From Anaerococcus lactolyticus ATCC 51172 (GTDB lineage: Bacteria; Bacillota; Clostridia; Tissierellales; Peptoniphilaceae): a stretch of DNA of 44,407 nucleotides. Each line of letters starts with the position of its first letter. Positions within the stretch are counted from its first letter, which is position 1. Positions 1 to 7,648 of this stretch are shown piece after piece. The stretch spans positions 1 to 44,407 of the forward strand of contig NZ_GG666047.1 of NCBI RefSeq assembly GCF_000156575.1, read 5' to 3'. A model generated the notes under the pieces. The model ran no database searches. It was not told the origin of the DNA and was given only the letters and a program-made list of their open reading frames with translations. The position numbers were made by a program, and so were the translations under genes.

Positions 1-56
1 CAATTAGGCGATAGAAATATCGTCTAATTTTATGTAACAATTGCTTGACATTGTAG

Positions 57-614
57 GGCAAGTCGACTATTTTCAAATTAATTACTAAAGAACTTAGGCC
101 AAATGATGGAAATATTTTTATTTTAGGTAAAAATATCAAAGACCAAAGCCGAGTGGATATTTATGAAAAAATCTCAATTGTAGCTCAAAAACCAATGATT
201 TTTAGGGATTCCATTTTGGCAAATATTGTACTTTTTGAAGATGAATCTGAAATTGATTTTGAAAAACTAAATGATGCTATAAAAAGGTCTGGCCTTTCTT
301 CTTTGATAGACAACCTAAAGGAAGGCTACAATACCATAATCAAAGATGCCGGATCTAATTTATCTGGTGGGGAAATGCAGAGAATAGAAATCGCCAGGGC
401 CCTTTATAAGGATTGTCAAATTATACTAATAGATGAAGCTACTTCTGCACTCGACCTTAAAATGGCAAGGGATATTGAAGAGATTTTTGCAAGTCTTGAC
501 AAGACCCTAATTTCCATTTCCCACAGGAGAGACATTGATTATAGCAAGTATTACGGAAAAATTATCGAGATTAAAGATAAAAAGACAGAGGAAATTTCGG
601 TAAATAAAATGTAA
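57..614 (+). pseudogene. ABC exporter ATP-binding domain, C-terminal remnant with disrupted Walker A
   Basis: This is the C-terminal part of an ABC transporter nucleotide-binding domain of the exporter type. Visible in order are the second half of Walker A (GKST, codons from 57), the Q-loop (VAQKP), the signature LSGGE followed by MQRIEIARAL, Walker B (IILIDEATSALD) and the H-loop (ISHR). A TAG stop lies directly before GKST. A fragment typical of the strand before Walker A (GDRNIV) sits in another frame at 7-24. Between them the glycine-rich loop is garbled by apparent indels. The first in-frame ATG (153) lies after Walker A, so a protein started there could not bind ATP normally. Either this is a decayed gene or the left edge is unreliable sequence. 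It is followed by a strong terminator. Confidence 0.7.
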
Positions 615-618
615 AATA

Positions 619-668
619 AGACTACAGTTAAGGGCAAATTAATGCTTAGAACTGTGGTCTTTTCATTT
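619..668 (+). terminator. Intrinsic terminator after the ABC remnant
   Basis: Inverted arms at 619-629 and 650-660 pair over 11 bases with one G-T, with a 20-base loop, and are followed by TTTCATTT. It separates the ABC remnant from rbgA. Confidence 0.7.
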
Positions 669-722
669 AAATTTTTTAATTTATATTAAGTTTGATATAA
701 TATTATAGAAAAGAGGTAAATT

Positions 723-1565
723 ATGGCACTAAATATAAATTGGTATCCTGGTCATATGAAAAAGACCAAGGAGGATATAGAAAAAAACCTTAGGCTAGTT
801 GACATAGTTTTGGAGATTATAGATGCGAGGATTCCTGAGTCTTCTAGAAATCCCATGCTTGATGATATTTTAAAAGATAAGCCTAGGATGATTATAATGA
901 ATAAGTCTGATCTTGCAGATAATAAAGAAAATCAAAAGTGGATTAAGAAGTTTAAAAGTGATGGAATTGTGGCTTTGCCTATGAATTCTAAAGAGAGAAT
1001 CAATGTGGGCAAAATTTATGACATAGCAAGGGAAATTTTGGCTGATAAGTTTAAAAAACACGAAGAAAAAGAAATTGATAATCCTATTATCAGGATGATG
1101 ATTGTTGGTGTGCCAAATTCTGGTAAGTCTACTTTTATAAATAATGTTGCCCAAAGGAAGGGTGCGAGAGTTGGTAACCGTCCGGGTGTCACTCAAACCA
1201 AACAGTGGATTAAAACTAATTCTAATTTGCAATTATTAGATACACCTGGTGTGCTTTGGCCAAAATTTGATGATAGGACTGGCCTTCACCTATCTTTTAC
1301 TAATGCTATCAAGGATGAAATCCTAAATATAGAAGATCTTACCCTTTATTTTTTAAAGGAAATAGCAAAGGAATATCCAGAAAACCTAAAGGAAAGATAT
1401 GGGGTAGACCCAAGTGCGGAAGCTATTGATATCTACGAAGCTATTGCCAAAAAGCGTGGGGCGATTATTGCTGGTGGCGATTTTGACTATACAAGGACCG
1501 CAAGCATTATCCTTAACGATTTTAGAACAGGTAAACTTGGAAGAATCACTCTTGAGAAACTATGA
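723..1565 (+). CDS. rbgA: Ribosome biogenesis GTPase RbgA/YlqF
   Basis: A circularly permuted GTPase needed for late assembly of the 50S ribosomal subunit. The permuted motif order is visible: NKSD (G4, about residue 60) comes before the P-loop GVPNSGKST (about 128) and DTPG (G3, about 172). The N-terminal WYPGHM signature is typical of YlqF. At 280 residues it has normal family length. The start has a ribosome-binding site (AAGAGG) 6 bases upstream. A TATAAT at 696-701 could be its -10 box, but no convincing -35 is seen. It heads a run with rnhB, yraN, dprA and topA, and its stop overlaps the rnhB start (ATGA). Confidence 0.95.
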   Translation: MALNINWYPGHMKKTKEDIEKNLRLVDIVLEIIDARIPESSRNPMLDDILKDKPRMIIMNKSDLADNKENQKWIKKFKSDGIVALPMNSKERINVGKIYDIAREILADKFKKHEEKEIDNPIIRMMIVGVPNSGKSTFINNVAQRKGARVGNRPGVTQTKQWIKTNSNLQLLDTPGVLWPKFDDRTGLHLSFTNAIKDEILNIEDLTLYFLKEIAKEYPENLKERYGVDPSAEAIDIYEAIAKKRGAIIAGGDFDYTRTASIILNDFRTGKLGRITLEKL

Positions 1566-2185
1566 AATATTCCTTATATAATGACGAAATAAAAAAAGAA
1601 ATATACGAGACCTACGATCTCATAGCGGGAATTGATGAAGTTGGCAGAGGTCCTCTGGCAGGACCTGTTGTAACTTGTGCTGTAATTATGAAAAAAAATT
1701 CCCATATTGAGGGAGTGACTGATTCTAAAAAACTAAGCCGTAAGAAGATGCTGGTTTTGAAGGAAAAAATTTTGGCAGATGCCCTAGCAGTTTCCTATGG
1801 TTTTGCAAATTCCAGAAAGATTGACCAAATCAATATTAGACAGGCAACCCTACAAGCTATGAAAGATGCTCTTGACCATCTTGAAATCCGTCCAGATATA
1901 GTTTTAATAGATGCAGAAAGGATTGACACAGACCTTCCTCAATTAAATATTGTGAAGGGTGACCTAAATGAATATGCTATTTCTTGCGCATCGATTTTAG
2001 CAAAAGTTAGACGAGATGATATAATGATTAATTTTTCAAAAATTTATCCAGGCTATGGTTTTGAAACAAATTTTGGTTATGGGACTAAGGCTCATTACCA
2101 AGGACTGGAACAGCATGGAGAAACTCCTATCCACAGACAAAGTTTTTTAAGAAAATTTCACGAAAGGCAGTTATCATTTATATGA
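1562..2185 (+). CDS. rnhB: Ribonuclease HII
   Basis: Cleaves the RNA strand of RNA-DNA hybrids and removes misincorporated ribonucleotides from DNA. The type-2 RNase H active-site signature GIDEVGRGPLAGP is near the N-terminus, followed by DSKKLS, a LIDAE acidic residue, and the ISCASILAKVRRDD segment that supplies further catalytic and binding residues. The length (207 residues) is usual. Start and upstream stop overlap as ATGA, suggesting coupling to rbgA, and the same overlap joins it to yraN. rnhB next to ylqF is a common Firmicute arrangement. Confidence 0.96.
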   Translation: MKYSLYNDEIKKEIYETYDLIAGIDEVGRGPLAGPVVTCAVIMKKNSHIEGVTDSKKLSRKKMLVLKEKILADALAVSYGFANSRKIDQINIRQATLQAMKDALDHLEIRPDIVLIDAERIDTDLPQLNIVKGDLNEYAISCASILAKVRRDDIMINFSKIYPGYGFETNFGYGTKAHYQGLEQHGETPIHRQSFLRKFHERQLSFI

Positions 2186-2529
2186 CAAGAAAAAGAGAAA
2201 TTGGGGATTTTGGTGAAGAGTTCACAGCCTCGTACCTAGAGAAAAAAGGTTATAGGATTTTAGATAGAAATTATTCCAAACCTTTTGGAGAGATAGATGT
2301 AATAGCCATTAAAGACGACTTGATAGCCTTTGTTGAAGTCAAGACACGTAATTCAGATGATTTTGCCTATGCGGCAGAGTCGGTAGATTTTTATAAGCAG
2401 CAGAGGATAAGAAGGGCAAGCCAGGCCTATCTAGTGGAAAATGATATGACTGATTTTTTGATGAGCTTTGATGTTAGCGAAATTTACCTTGATACAAGAA
2501 AAATAAATTATATAGAAAATGCTTTTTGA
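2182..2529 (+). CDS. yraN: YraN/UPF0102 family endonuclease-fold protein
   Basis: A 115-residue protein of the UPF0102 (YraN) family, which has a restriction-endonuclease-like fold. The characteristic GEEFTASYLEKKGYRIL helix is followed by NYSKPFGEIDVIAI and FVEVKTR. These provide the E...D...ExK arrangement of the PD-(D/E)XK superfamily. The cellular role is not established; position between rnhB and dprA is widespread and fits a part in DNA processing or recombination (inference). No separate Shine-Dalgarno is seen, so translation is probably coupled through the ATGA overlap with rnhB. Confidence 0.9.
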   Translation: MTRKREIGDFGEEFTASYLEKKGYRILDRNYSKPFGEIDVIAIKDDLIAFVEVKTRNSDDFAYAAESVDFYKQQRIRRASQAYLVENDMTDFLMSFDVSEIYLDTRKINYIENAF

Positions 2530-3610
2530 TATGGATAAGAGAGAAATTTTATTATACTTAAATTACATAAATATAAACAACAGGATTATCTTAGAAATTT
2601 TTGAGCATACAGGCCTTGATAATTTTTTTGAGCTGACAAGAGTTGATTATTCTTTCCTTAATGATGCAAACTATGAAAGGATTTTTAGTCCCAAAAGTCT
2701 TAAGGATTTTAAAGCTTATAGGGAAAAAGTCGCTAGGCTTGGTGTGGACTTTGTTACAATTCTTGATGAAGCCTATCCCGAAAATTTAAAATACATTGAT
2801 GATAGACCGGCAGTTTTGTACTATAAGGGAAGGCTTGACCATAGTCGAGACAGCCAGTCCATAGCCTTTGTTGGTGCAAGAAAGTGCACAGATTACGGGA
2901 AGTGGGCTTGCAAAAATTTGGCAGGGTCTATTGCTGGAGCAGGGCTTGCAACTGTTTCTGGCCTTGCTTATGGAATTGATGCTATGTGCCATAAGGCGAC
3001 ACTTGATGTTGGGGGTAGGACGATAGGAGTAATAGGTTGTGGGATTGACCAAGTTTATCCAACAGCTAATAAGTTTTTGTATGAAAAAATTGAAGAAGAT
3101 GGGTTGATTTTATCAGAATTTCCCCTAGAGACCCCACCAATTGGCTATAATTTTCCAAGGAGAAATAGGATTATTTCTGGGATTTCTCTGGCAACAGTGG
3201 TTATAGAAGCCAAGGAAAAATCAGGAACTATGATTACAACAAGGTGTGCTCTAGAGCAGGGCAAGGAAGTCTTTGCTGTGCCTGGAAATATTAATTCAAT
3301 TTACTCCAAGGGGACCAACAAGCTTATCCAGGACGGGTCAAAATTAATCTTGTGCGCCGAAGACATCTTAGAAGAACTTGATTATCTGCTTGATAAGAAG
3401 GTTCAAAAAAAGACAATTGATTATACTGCACTTGATAAAGACGAAGCTAGTGTAGTAAGATATATTGAGAATAATCCAAATGCAAGTGCTGATGACTTGG
3501 CACTTAACTTGGATTTTGAAATAGATGTAATAAATTTTATTTTAACAAGTTTAGAACTTAAGAATATAATTGAGAATATCGGAAACAATGAGTTTACAAT
3601 AAAGGAGTGA
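2519..3610 (+). CDS. dprA: DNA processing protein DprA (Smf)
   Basis: DprA binds incoming single-stranded DNA during transformation and loads RecA. The Rossmann-like core begins around AFVGARK and continues through GLAYGIDAMCHKATL, GVIGCGIDQVYP, NFPRRNRIISG, KSGTMITTRCALEQG and VPGNI, all conserved DprA segments. The last ~65 residues look like the winged-helix domain found in many DprA proteins. The length of 363 residues is typical. The chosen ATG overlaps yraN by 11 bases; an in-frame ATG at 2531 is an alternative, and neither has a strong ribosome-binding site. No other competence genes are in the window, so natural transformability cannot be judged. Confidence 0.95.
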   Translation: MLFDMDKREILLYLNYININNRIILEIFEHTGLDNFFELTRVDYSFLNDANYERIFSPKSLKDFKAYREKVARLGVDFVTILDEAYPENLKYIDDRPAVLYYKGRLDHSRDSQSIAFVGARKCTDYGKWACKNLAGSIAGAGLATVSGLAYGIDAMCHKATLDVGGRTIGVIGCGIDQVYPTANKFLYEKIEEDGLILSEFPLETPPIGYNFPRRNRIISGISLATVVIEAKEKSGTMITTRCALEQGKEVFAVPGNINSIYSKGTNKLIQDGSKLILCAEDILEELDYLLDKKVQKKTIDYTALDKDEASVVRYIENNPNASADDLALNLDFEIDVINFILTSLELKNIIENIGNNEFTIKE

Positions 3611-3614
3611 GACT

Positions 3615-5672
3615 TTGGCTAAAAATCTAGTAATAGTAGAGTCGCCTACAAAGGCTAGGTCGATTTCAAAAATGCTAGGCAGAAACTACAAGGTAAAGGC
3701 AACAGTTGGCCACCTTAGAGACCTACCAAAAAGCAAGTTTGGAGTTGATATAGAAAATAACTTTGAGCCTGAATACATAAAGGTCAGAGGTAGGGCAAAA
3801 ACTATTAATGAGCTAAAAAAAGAAGCGAAAACTGCTGACAAGGTTTATTTGGCTACCGACCCTGATAGGGAAGGTGAAGCTATTTCTTGGCACTTAGAAT
3901 ATCTTTTAGACCTTGATCCAAATGAAAATAATAGGGTGGAATTTCACGAAATCACCAAAAATAATGTCCTAGCTGCCATGAAAAAACCAAGAAAGATTGA
4001 CAAAAATTTAGTAGATGCCCAACAGGCAAGAAGGGTCATGGATAGGATAGTAGGTTATGAGATAAGCCCAATCTTGTGGAAGAGGGTAAAATCAGGACTT
4101 TCTGCAGGTCGTGTTCAATCAGTAGCCCTTAAACTAATTGTCGATAGGCAAAAAGAAATTGATGAATTTATACCAGAAGAATATTGGACCATAACTGCCA
4201 AACATAAGTATGGGGATATATCCTTCGAATCTGAATTTTATGGCACAAAAACAAAAAAAATGAAGGTTGCAAATGAAGCTGGTGCCAAAAAAGTATTAGA
4301 AAAAATTGATAAGGACAATTTTAAAGTCGAATCAATTTCTAAAACCAAGAGAAAAAGACGACCTTATGCTCCATACACAACCTCAACCCTCCAACAAGAT
4401 GCATCAAATAGACTTGGTTTTTCAACTAAATTTACCATGCAACTTGCCCAACAACTCTACGAAGGAATAGACATTGGTAAGGATGGAACAGTAGGTCTAA
4501 TTTCCTACATGAGAACAGATGCGACTAGGATATCAAAGGAAATTGTTGGTGAATCCTTAAAATATATCAAGGAAAAATACGGAGCAGAATACGCTGGCAA
4601 GGGAAACACCTATTCTGGCAAGAAAAAGGGCAGCCAAGATGCCCACGAGGCAATCAGACCTACTTCAATATTTAGAGACCCAATCTCCATCAAAACCTAC
4701 CTAACAGACCAACAATACAAGCTTTATAAGCTAATCTGGTCAAGGGTAGTAGCAAGTCAAATGGCTGATTATGAATATTTATCAACTCAAATTAATTATG
4801 ACAACAACGGTATAATCTTTAGGTCAAATGGAAAAATCACTATATTTGATGGTTTTAATAAACTTTCAGGAAGCCTAGATAATGAAAATATTTTGCCAGA
4901 CCTTAAGGAAGGCGAGGTCATAAGTGCTGAAAAAATCGAAAAGGACCAACACTTTACCAACCCACCAGCCAGATATACAGAGGCTTCTTTAGTAAAAACC
5001 CTAGAGGAGTTTGGCATAGGCAGACCTTCAACTTATTCTGCGACTATAAACCAAATAATATCTAGAAACTATGTTGAACTTGATGGCAGATCAATTTACC
5101 CAACCAAGCTTGGCAAGACTGTAAATGAATTTTTACAAGAAAATTTTGATGATGTAATTAACGTAGAATTTACTGCAGACATGGAAAACCAGCTTGATAA
5201 AATCGCTGAAGATGGCGTTAATTGGAAAGATGTATTAAACGCCTTTTACAAGGACTTCAGAAAAGACATGGACGCTGTAAAAAAAGATACAACAGATTAC
5301 AAGGTCAAGGATAAGGTATTGGATGAAAAATGTCCAAAATGTGGCAAGGCTCTTGCAGTAAAACATGGTAGAAATGGAAAGTTTATTGGTTGCACTGGTT
5401 TTCCTGAGTGTGACTTTACAAAATCTATCATAAAAACAACTGGAGTTAAGTGTCCAAAGTGCAAGGACGGGGAAATTATAGAAAAAGTTTCCAAGAGGGG
5501 CAAGAGATTTTATGGTTGCGACAATTATCCAAAGTGCGACTACGCCTTATGGGACCCACCAACAGGCGAAACATGCCCAGAGTGTGGCAACCTCTTAATC
5601 CACAAAAAAAATAGGAACACAGATGAAATTAGGTGTTCAGCTTGTGATTATGTAAAAGTAAAAAAGAGATAA
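3615..5672 (+). CDS. topA: DNA topoisomerase I (type IA)
   Basis: Relaxes negatively supercoiled DNA through a transient 5'-phosphotyrosine link. The TOPRIM domain is at the N-terminus (NLVIVESPTKA, then DPDREGEAISWHL at about residues 82-94). The catalytic tyrosine is Tyr298 in ISYMRTDATRIS. Three four-cysteine zinc modules follow at about 570-680 (CPKCG, CPKCK and CPECG). The 685-residue length matches Firmicute TopA. The start is TTG at 3615: it sits 7 bases after a clear AAAGGAG, and the protein then begins with the family-typical M(A)KNLVIVE. dprA-topA adjacency is a common Firmicute order. A strong terminator follows. Confidence 0.97.
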   Translation: MAKNLVIVESPTKARSISKMLGRNYKVKATVGHLRDLPKSKFGVDIENNFEPEYIKVRGRAKTINELKKEAKTADKVYLATDPDREGEAISWHLEYLLDLDPNENNRVEFHEITKNNVLAAMKKPRKIDKNLVDAQQARRVMDRIVGYEISPILWKRVKSGLSAGRVQSVALKLIVDRQKEIDEFIPEEYWTITAKHKYGDISFESEFYGTKTKKMKVANEAGAKKVLEKIDKDNFKVESISKTKRKRRPYAPYTTSTLQQDASNRLGFSTKFTMQLAQQLYEGIDIGKDGTVGLISYMRTDATRISKEIVGESLKYIKEKYGAEYAGKGNTYSGKKKGSQDAHEAIRPTSIFRDPISIKTYLTDQQYKLYKLIWSRVVASQMADYEYLSTQINYDNNGIIFRSNGKITIFDGFNKLSGSLDNENILPDLKEGEVISAEKIEKDQHFTNPPARYTEASLVKTLEEFGIGRPSTYSATINQIISRNYVELDGRSIYPTKLGKTVNEFLQENFDDVINVEFTADMENQLDKIAEDGVNWKDVLNAFYKDFRKDMDAVKKDTTDYKVKDKVLDEKCPKCGKALAVKHGRNGKFIGCTGFPECDFTKSIIKTTGVKCPKCKDGEIIEKVSKRGKRFYGCDNYPKCDYALWDPPTGETCPECGNLLIHKKNRNTDEIRCSACDYVKVKKR

Positions 5673-5710
5673 AAAAAGGGACTCTAGCCAAGGCTAGGTC
5701 CCTATTTTAA
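5671..5710. terminator. Bidirectional terminator between topA and mscL
   Basis: Arms AGGGAC-T-CTAGCC and GGCTAGGTCCCT pair over 12 bases with a two-base loop and one bulge. T-runs lie on both sides (ATTTTAATTT on plus; seven Ts on minus), so it can serve both convergent genes. Confidence 0.85.
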
Positions 5711-5711
5711 T

Positions 5712-6125
5712 TTATTCGTTTGAGTTTGAATAGTTTTCTAATTTAGATGTGCAATTTGGGCATCTGGTTGCATCAATGTCAATTTTACTCTTGCAGTATG
5801 GGCAATCTTTTTCGTTTTCAACCTTTGGTTCTTCTTTCTTTTTGTGAAAAAGATTAATTGATTTTATCATCAAAAATAGAACGAAGGCTATAATTAAAAA
5901 TGTAATAACTGAATTGATGAAAGAGCCTAGTTTAAGTTGGGCTCCGGCAATATTAATTACCAAATCTTCGTAATTAATTCCTGAAGTGAGACCTGCAATT
6001 ATTGGCATCAAAAGGTCTTCAACTACGCTAGTTACAATAGCTGTAAAGGCTGATCCCATTATAATACCTATAGCCATATCCAATACATTGCCACGGGTAA
6101 TAAATTCTTTAAATTCTTTAAGCAT
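5712..6125 (-). CDS. mscL: Large-conductance mechanosensitive channel MscL with C-terminal zinc ribbon
   Basis: Homopentameric membrane channel that opens on membrane tension to release solutes during hypo-osmotic shock. The N-terminus (EFKEFITRGNVLDMAIGIIMG) is the strongly conserved MscL amphipathic helix and start of TM1. TM2 is around residues 68-90. After a charged KKKEE linker the tail has CPYC (108-111) and CPNC (122-125), a four-cysteine ribbon that some Firmicute MscL proteins carry in place of a simple helical bundle. The total length is 137 residues. The start has GAAAGGA upstream; a TATAAT-like -10 lies at 6170-6175 on the minus strand. It is a single-gene unit convergent with topA. 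Confidence 0.93.
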   Translation of the reverse strand: MLKEFKEFITRGNVLDMAIGIIMGSAFTAIVTSVVEDLLMPIIAGLTSGINYEDLVINIAGAQLKLGSFINSVITFLIIAFVLFLMIKSINLFHKKKEEPKVENEKDCPYCKSKIDIDATRCPNCTSKLENYSNSNE

Positions 6126-6184
6126 TAAAAATCCTTTCTGTAATAAGTTTTTATTCTTAATACACGATTATTATACCATAAAGC

Positions 6185-6213
6185 TTGACTTTATCAGCTT
6201 ATTTATATATGAT
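6185..6213 (+). promoter_or_regulatory. Promoter of the Nudix-dacA-tadA transcript
   Basis: TTGACT at 6185-6190, a 17-base spacer and TATGAT at 6208-6213 form a near-consensus sigma-A promoter. It ends about 16 bases before the ATG at 6230. It also shows that an in-frame TTG at 6185 cannot be the protein start. Confidence 0.75.
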
Positions 6214-6229
6214 TCTATTAGAGGTTTCT

Positions 6230-6820
6230 ATGAAATATTTACAAGTCGACCAAGAATTTTTGGACAAACTAAAATCATATGCGGTTTTCATTCCCCTAAT
6301 AGAAGTAGATGGCAAGGACCATATCTTATTTGAGGTAAGAAGCGAAAGCGTAAGTCAACCTGGAGAAGTATCTTTCCCAGGTGGGAGACTTGAAGGTGGC
6401 GAAGATTTTAGCGAGGCTGCTATAAGAGAGACAATAGAAGAGCTCGGGTTAAAAGAATCTGATATCGACTATTTAGGATATTCTTCAATGATCCTTACAT
6501 CGTCTTATAGGCACATTAAAAGTTTTTATGGTAGAATTAATAAAAATTTGCAGGAAATAAAGTATAATAATGAAGTGGAGTCAATTTTTACGGTTGACAT
6601 TGACTTTTTTAAAAATAATCCACCAATTTCATACATGGCACCTTATAGAATGGACTTTCCTAAAGATTTTCCCTTTGATAAGATTCCTAACGGCAAGGAT
6701 TATAAGTTTCAAACCGGTTATAATGAAATGTTTTTCTATGATACCAAGCCGGTGATTTGGGGCTTGACTGCAAAAATGCTAAAAAACTTTATAGAAAGTT
6801 GGAGTAATAATGAGAAATGA
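6230..6820 (+). CDS. Nudix hydrolase, CoA pyrophosphatase-like
   Basis: A 196-residue Nudix-fold pyrophosphohydrolase. The Nudix box is complete: G-x5-E-x7-REx-x-EE-x-GL within FPGGRLEGGEDF and IRETIEELGL. The preceding ILFEVRSE and GEVSFPGG match the pattern upstream of the box in the CoA pyrophosphatase (YeaB/NudL) group, where the substrate is CoA or oxidised CoA. The usual histidine of that motif is not evident, so substrate assignment is tentative. The start at 6230 is chosen because TTAGAGG lies just upstream and an earlier in-frame start falls inside the promoter. It overlaps the next gene by 11 bases. Confidence 0.88.
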   Translation: MKYLQVDQEFLDKLKSYAVFIPLIEVDGKDHILFEVRSESVSQPGEVSFPGGRLEGGEDFSEAAIRETIEELGLKESDIDYLGYSSMILTSSYRHIKSFYGRINKNLQEIKYNNEVESIFTVDIDFFKNNPPISYMAPYRMDFPKDFPFDKIPNGKDYKFQTGYNEMFFYDTKPVIWGLTAKMLKNFIESWSNNEK

Positions 6821-7640
6821 TATTTCGCAAAAAATAAAAGAATATGCAAAAACAAATCCAGCAATTGAATCTATTTTTTATGTAAAAAGGCTAAATAATG
6901 ATGAATTTTACAGCGTATATACAGTAGCTAATGAAATAATCATAGCTAAGCTTGAGGAAGAATTTAAGGGTCTTTTTGATGATGTAATCTTTGTAAATAG
7001 GGTAAAAGAAAAAGCAGAACTAGATAAAAACAAGTTCTCTTTTACAACAATCGACCTTTATAAAATGGATAATATCAAAGTTTCTGAATCAATCATAAGT
7101 AGTGATATTGCTAAAGATTTTATAAAAACATTACCAACTGACATTGAGTTTTTGTATAATAAGGCTGGTAGTGAGGCTCTCTTACCAAATAAGGAATTTA
7201 CCTATAATCCTGTAAAGGAATACGAGTTTAGCCAAACGGTGAAAAACTTTTTTGCCTATGCAATAGAGATTTCACTTTACCTAAATCAAAATAATACCCT
7301 GGCTGCAGCTATTAGGATGGAAAATCTGAGAGATGAGCTTATAAAAATGCTCAGAATCCATGTTGTTAACAAATACAAGGGTGGAATGGATGTTGGTAGG
7401 GATGGAAGAAACTTTGCCCACACTCTTAGCAAGGAATACAAGGATGATCTTGAAGATACCTTCCATGATATTAATCCACTTAACATTTATAATTCTCTCT
7501 TTAAGGCCACAATACTTTTTAGAAAGGTCGGTATGGCTGAAGCAGAAGAATTAGGTTTTGATTATGATAAGCAAACTGATGTGAACACTCTAAAGCTTTT
7601 GAGAAATAATTACAAAAAGCTTGAGTCCTTTTTAAACTAG
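6810..7640 (+). CDS. ANT(6)-like protein (streptomycin adenylyltransferase family) with degenerate catalytic domain
   Basis: A 276-residue protein whose C-terminal ~160 residues resemble the helical domain of aminoglycoside 6-adenylyltransferases. Matching segments include a glutamate/phenylalanine-rich helix (EYEFSQTVKNFFAYAIEIS), AAIRMENLRDELIKML, SLFKATILFRKV and AEELGFDYD. In true ANT(6) enzymes the N-terminal domain carries a GSR motif and a DYD metal-binding pair. Here the equivalent stretch (SIFYVKRLNNDEFYSVYTV) shows neither, so adenylyl transfer is doubtful. It may be a binding or regulatory paralogue. The start has GGAG upstream and overlaps the Nudix gene; dacA follows 8 bases later. 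Family assignment is from remembered motifs only. Confidence 0.7.
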   Translation: MRNDISQKIKEYAKTNPAIESIFYVKRLNNDEFYSVYTVANEIIIAKLEEEFKGLFDDVIFVNRVKEKAELDKNKFSFTTIDLYKMDNIKVSESIISSDIAKDFIKTLPTDIEFLYNKAGSEALLPNKEFTYNPVKEYEFSQTVKNFFAYAIEISLYLNQNNTLAAAIRMENLRDELIKMLRIHVVNKYKGGMDVGRDGRNFAHTLSKEYKDDLEDTFHDINPLNIYNSLFKATILFRKVGMAEAEELGFDYDKQTDVNTLKLLRNNYKKLESFLN

Positions 7641-7648
7641 GAGCAAAT

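Noticed and set aside
6185-6229. Upstream in-frame start (TTG 6185) for the Nudix gene
   Set aside because: It coincides with the -35 box TTGACT. The ATG at 6230 has a ribosome-binding site and lies after the promoter.
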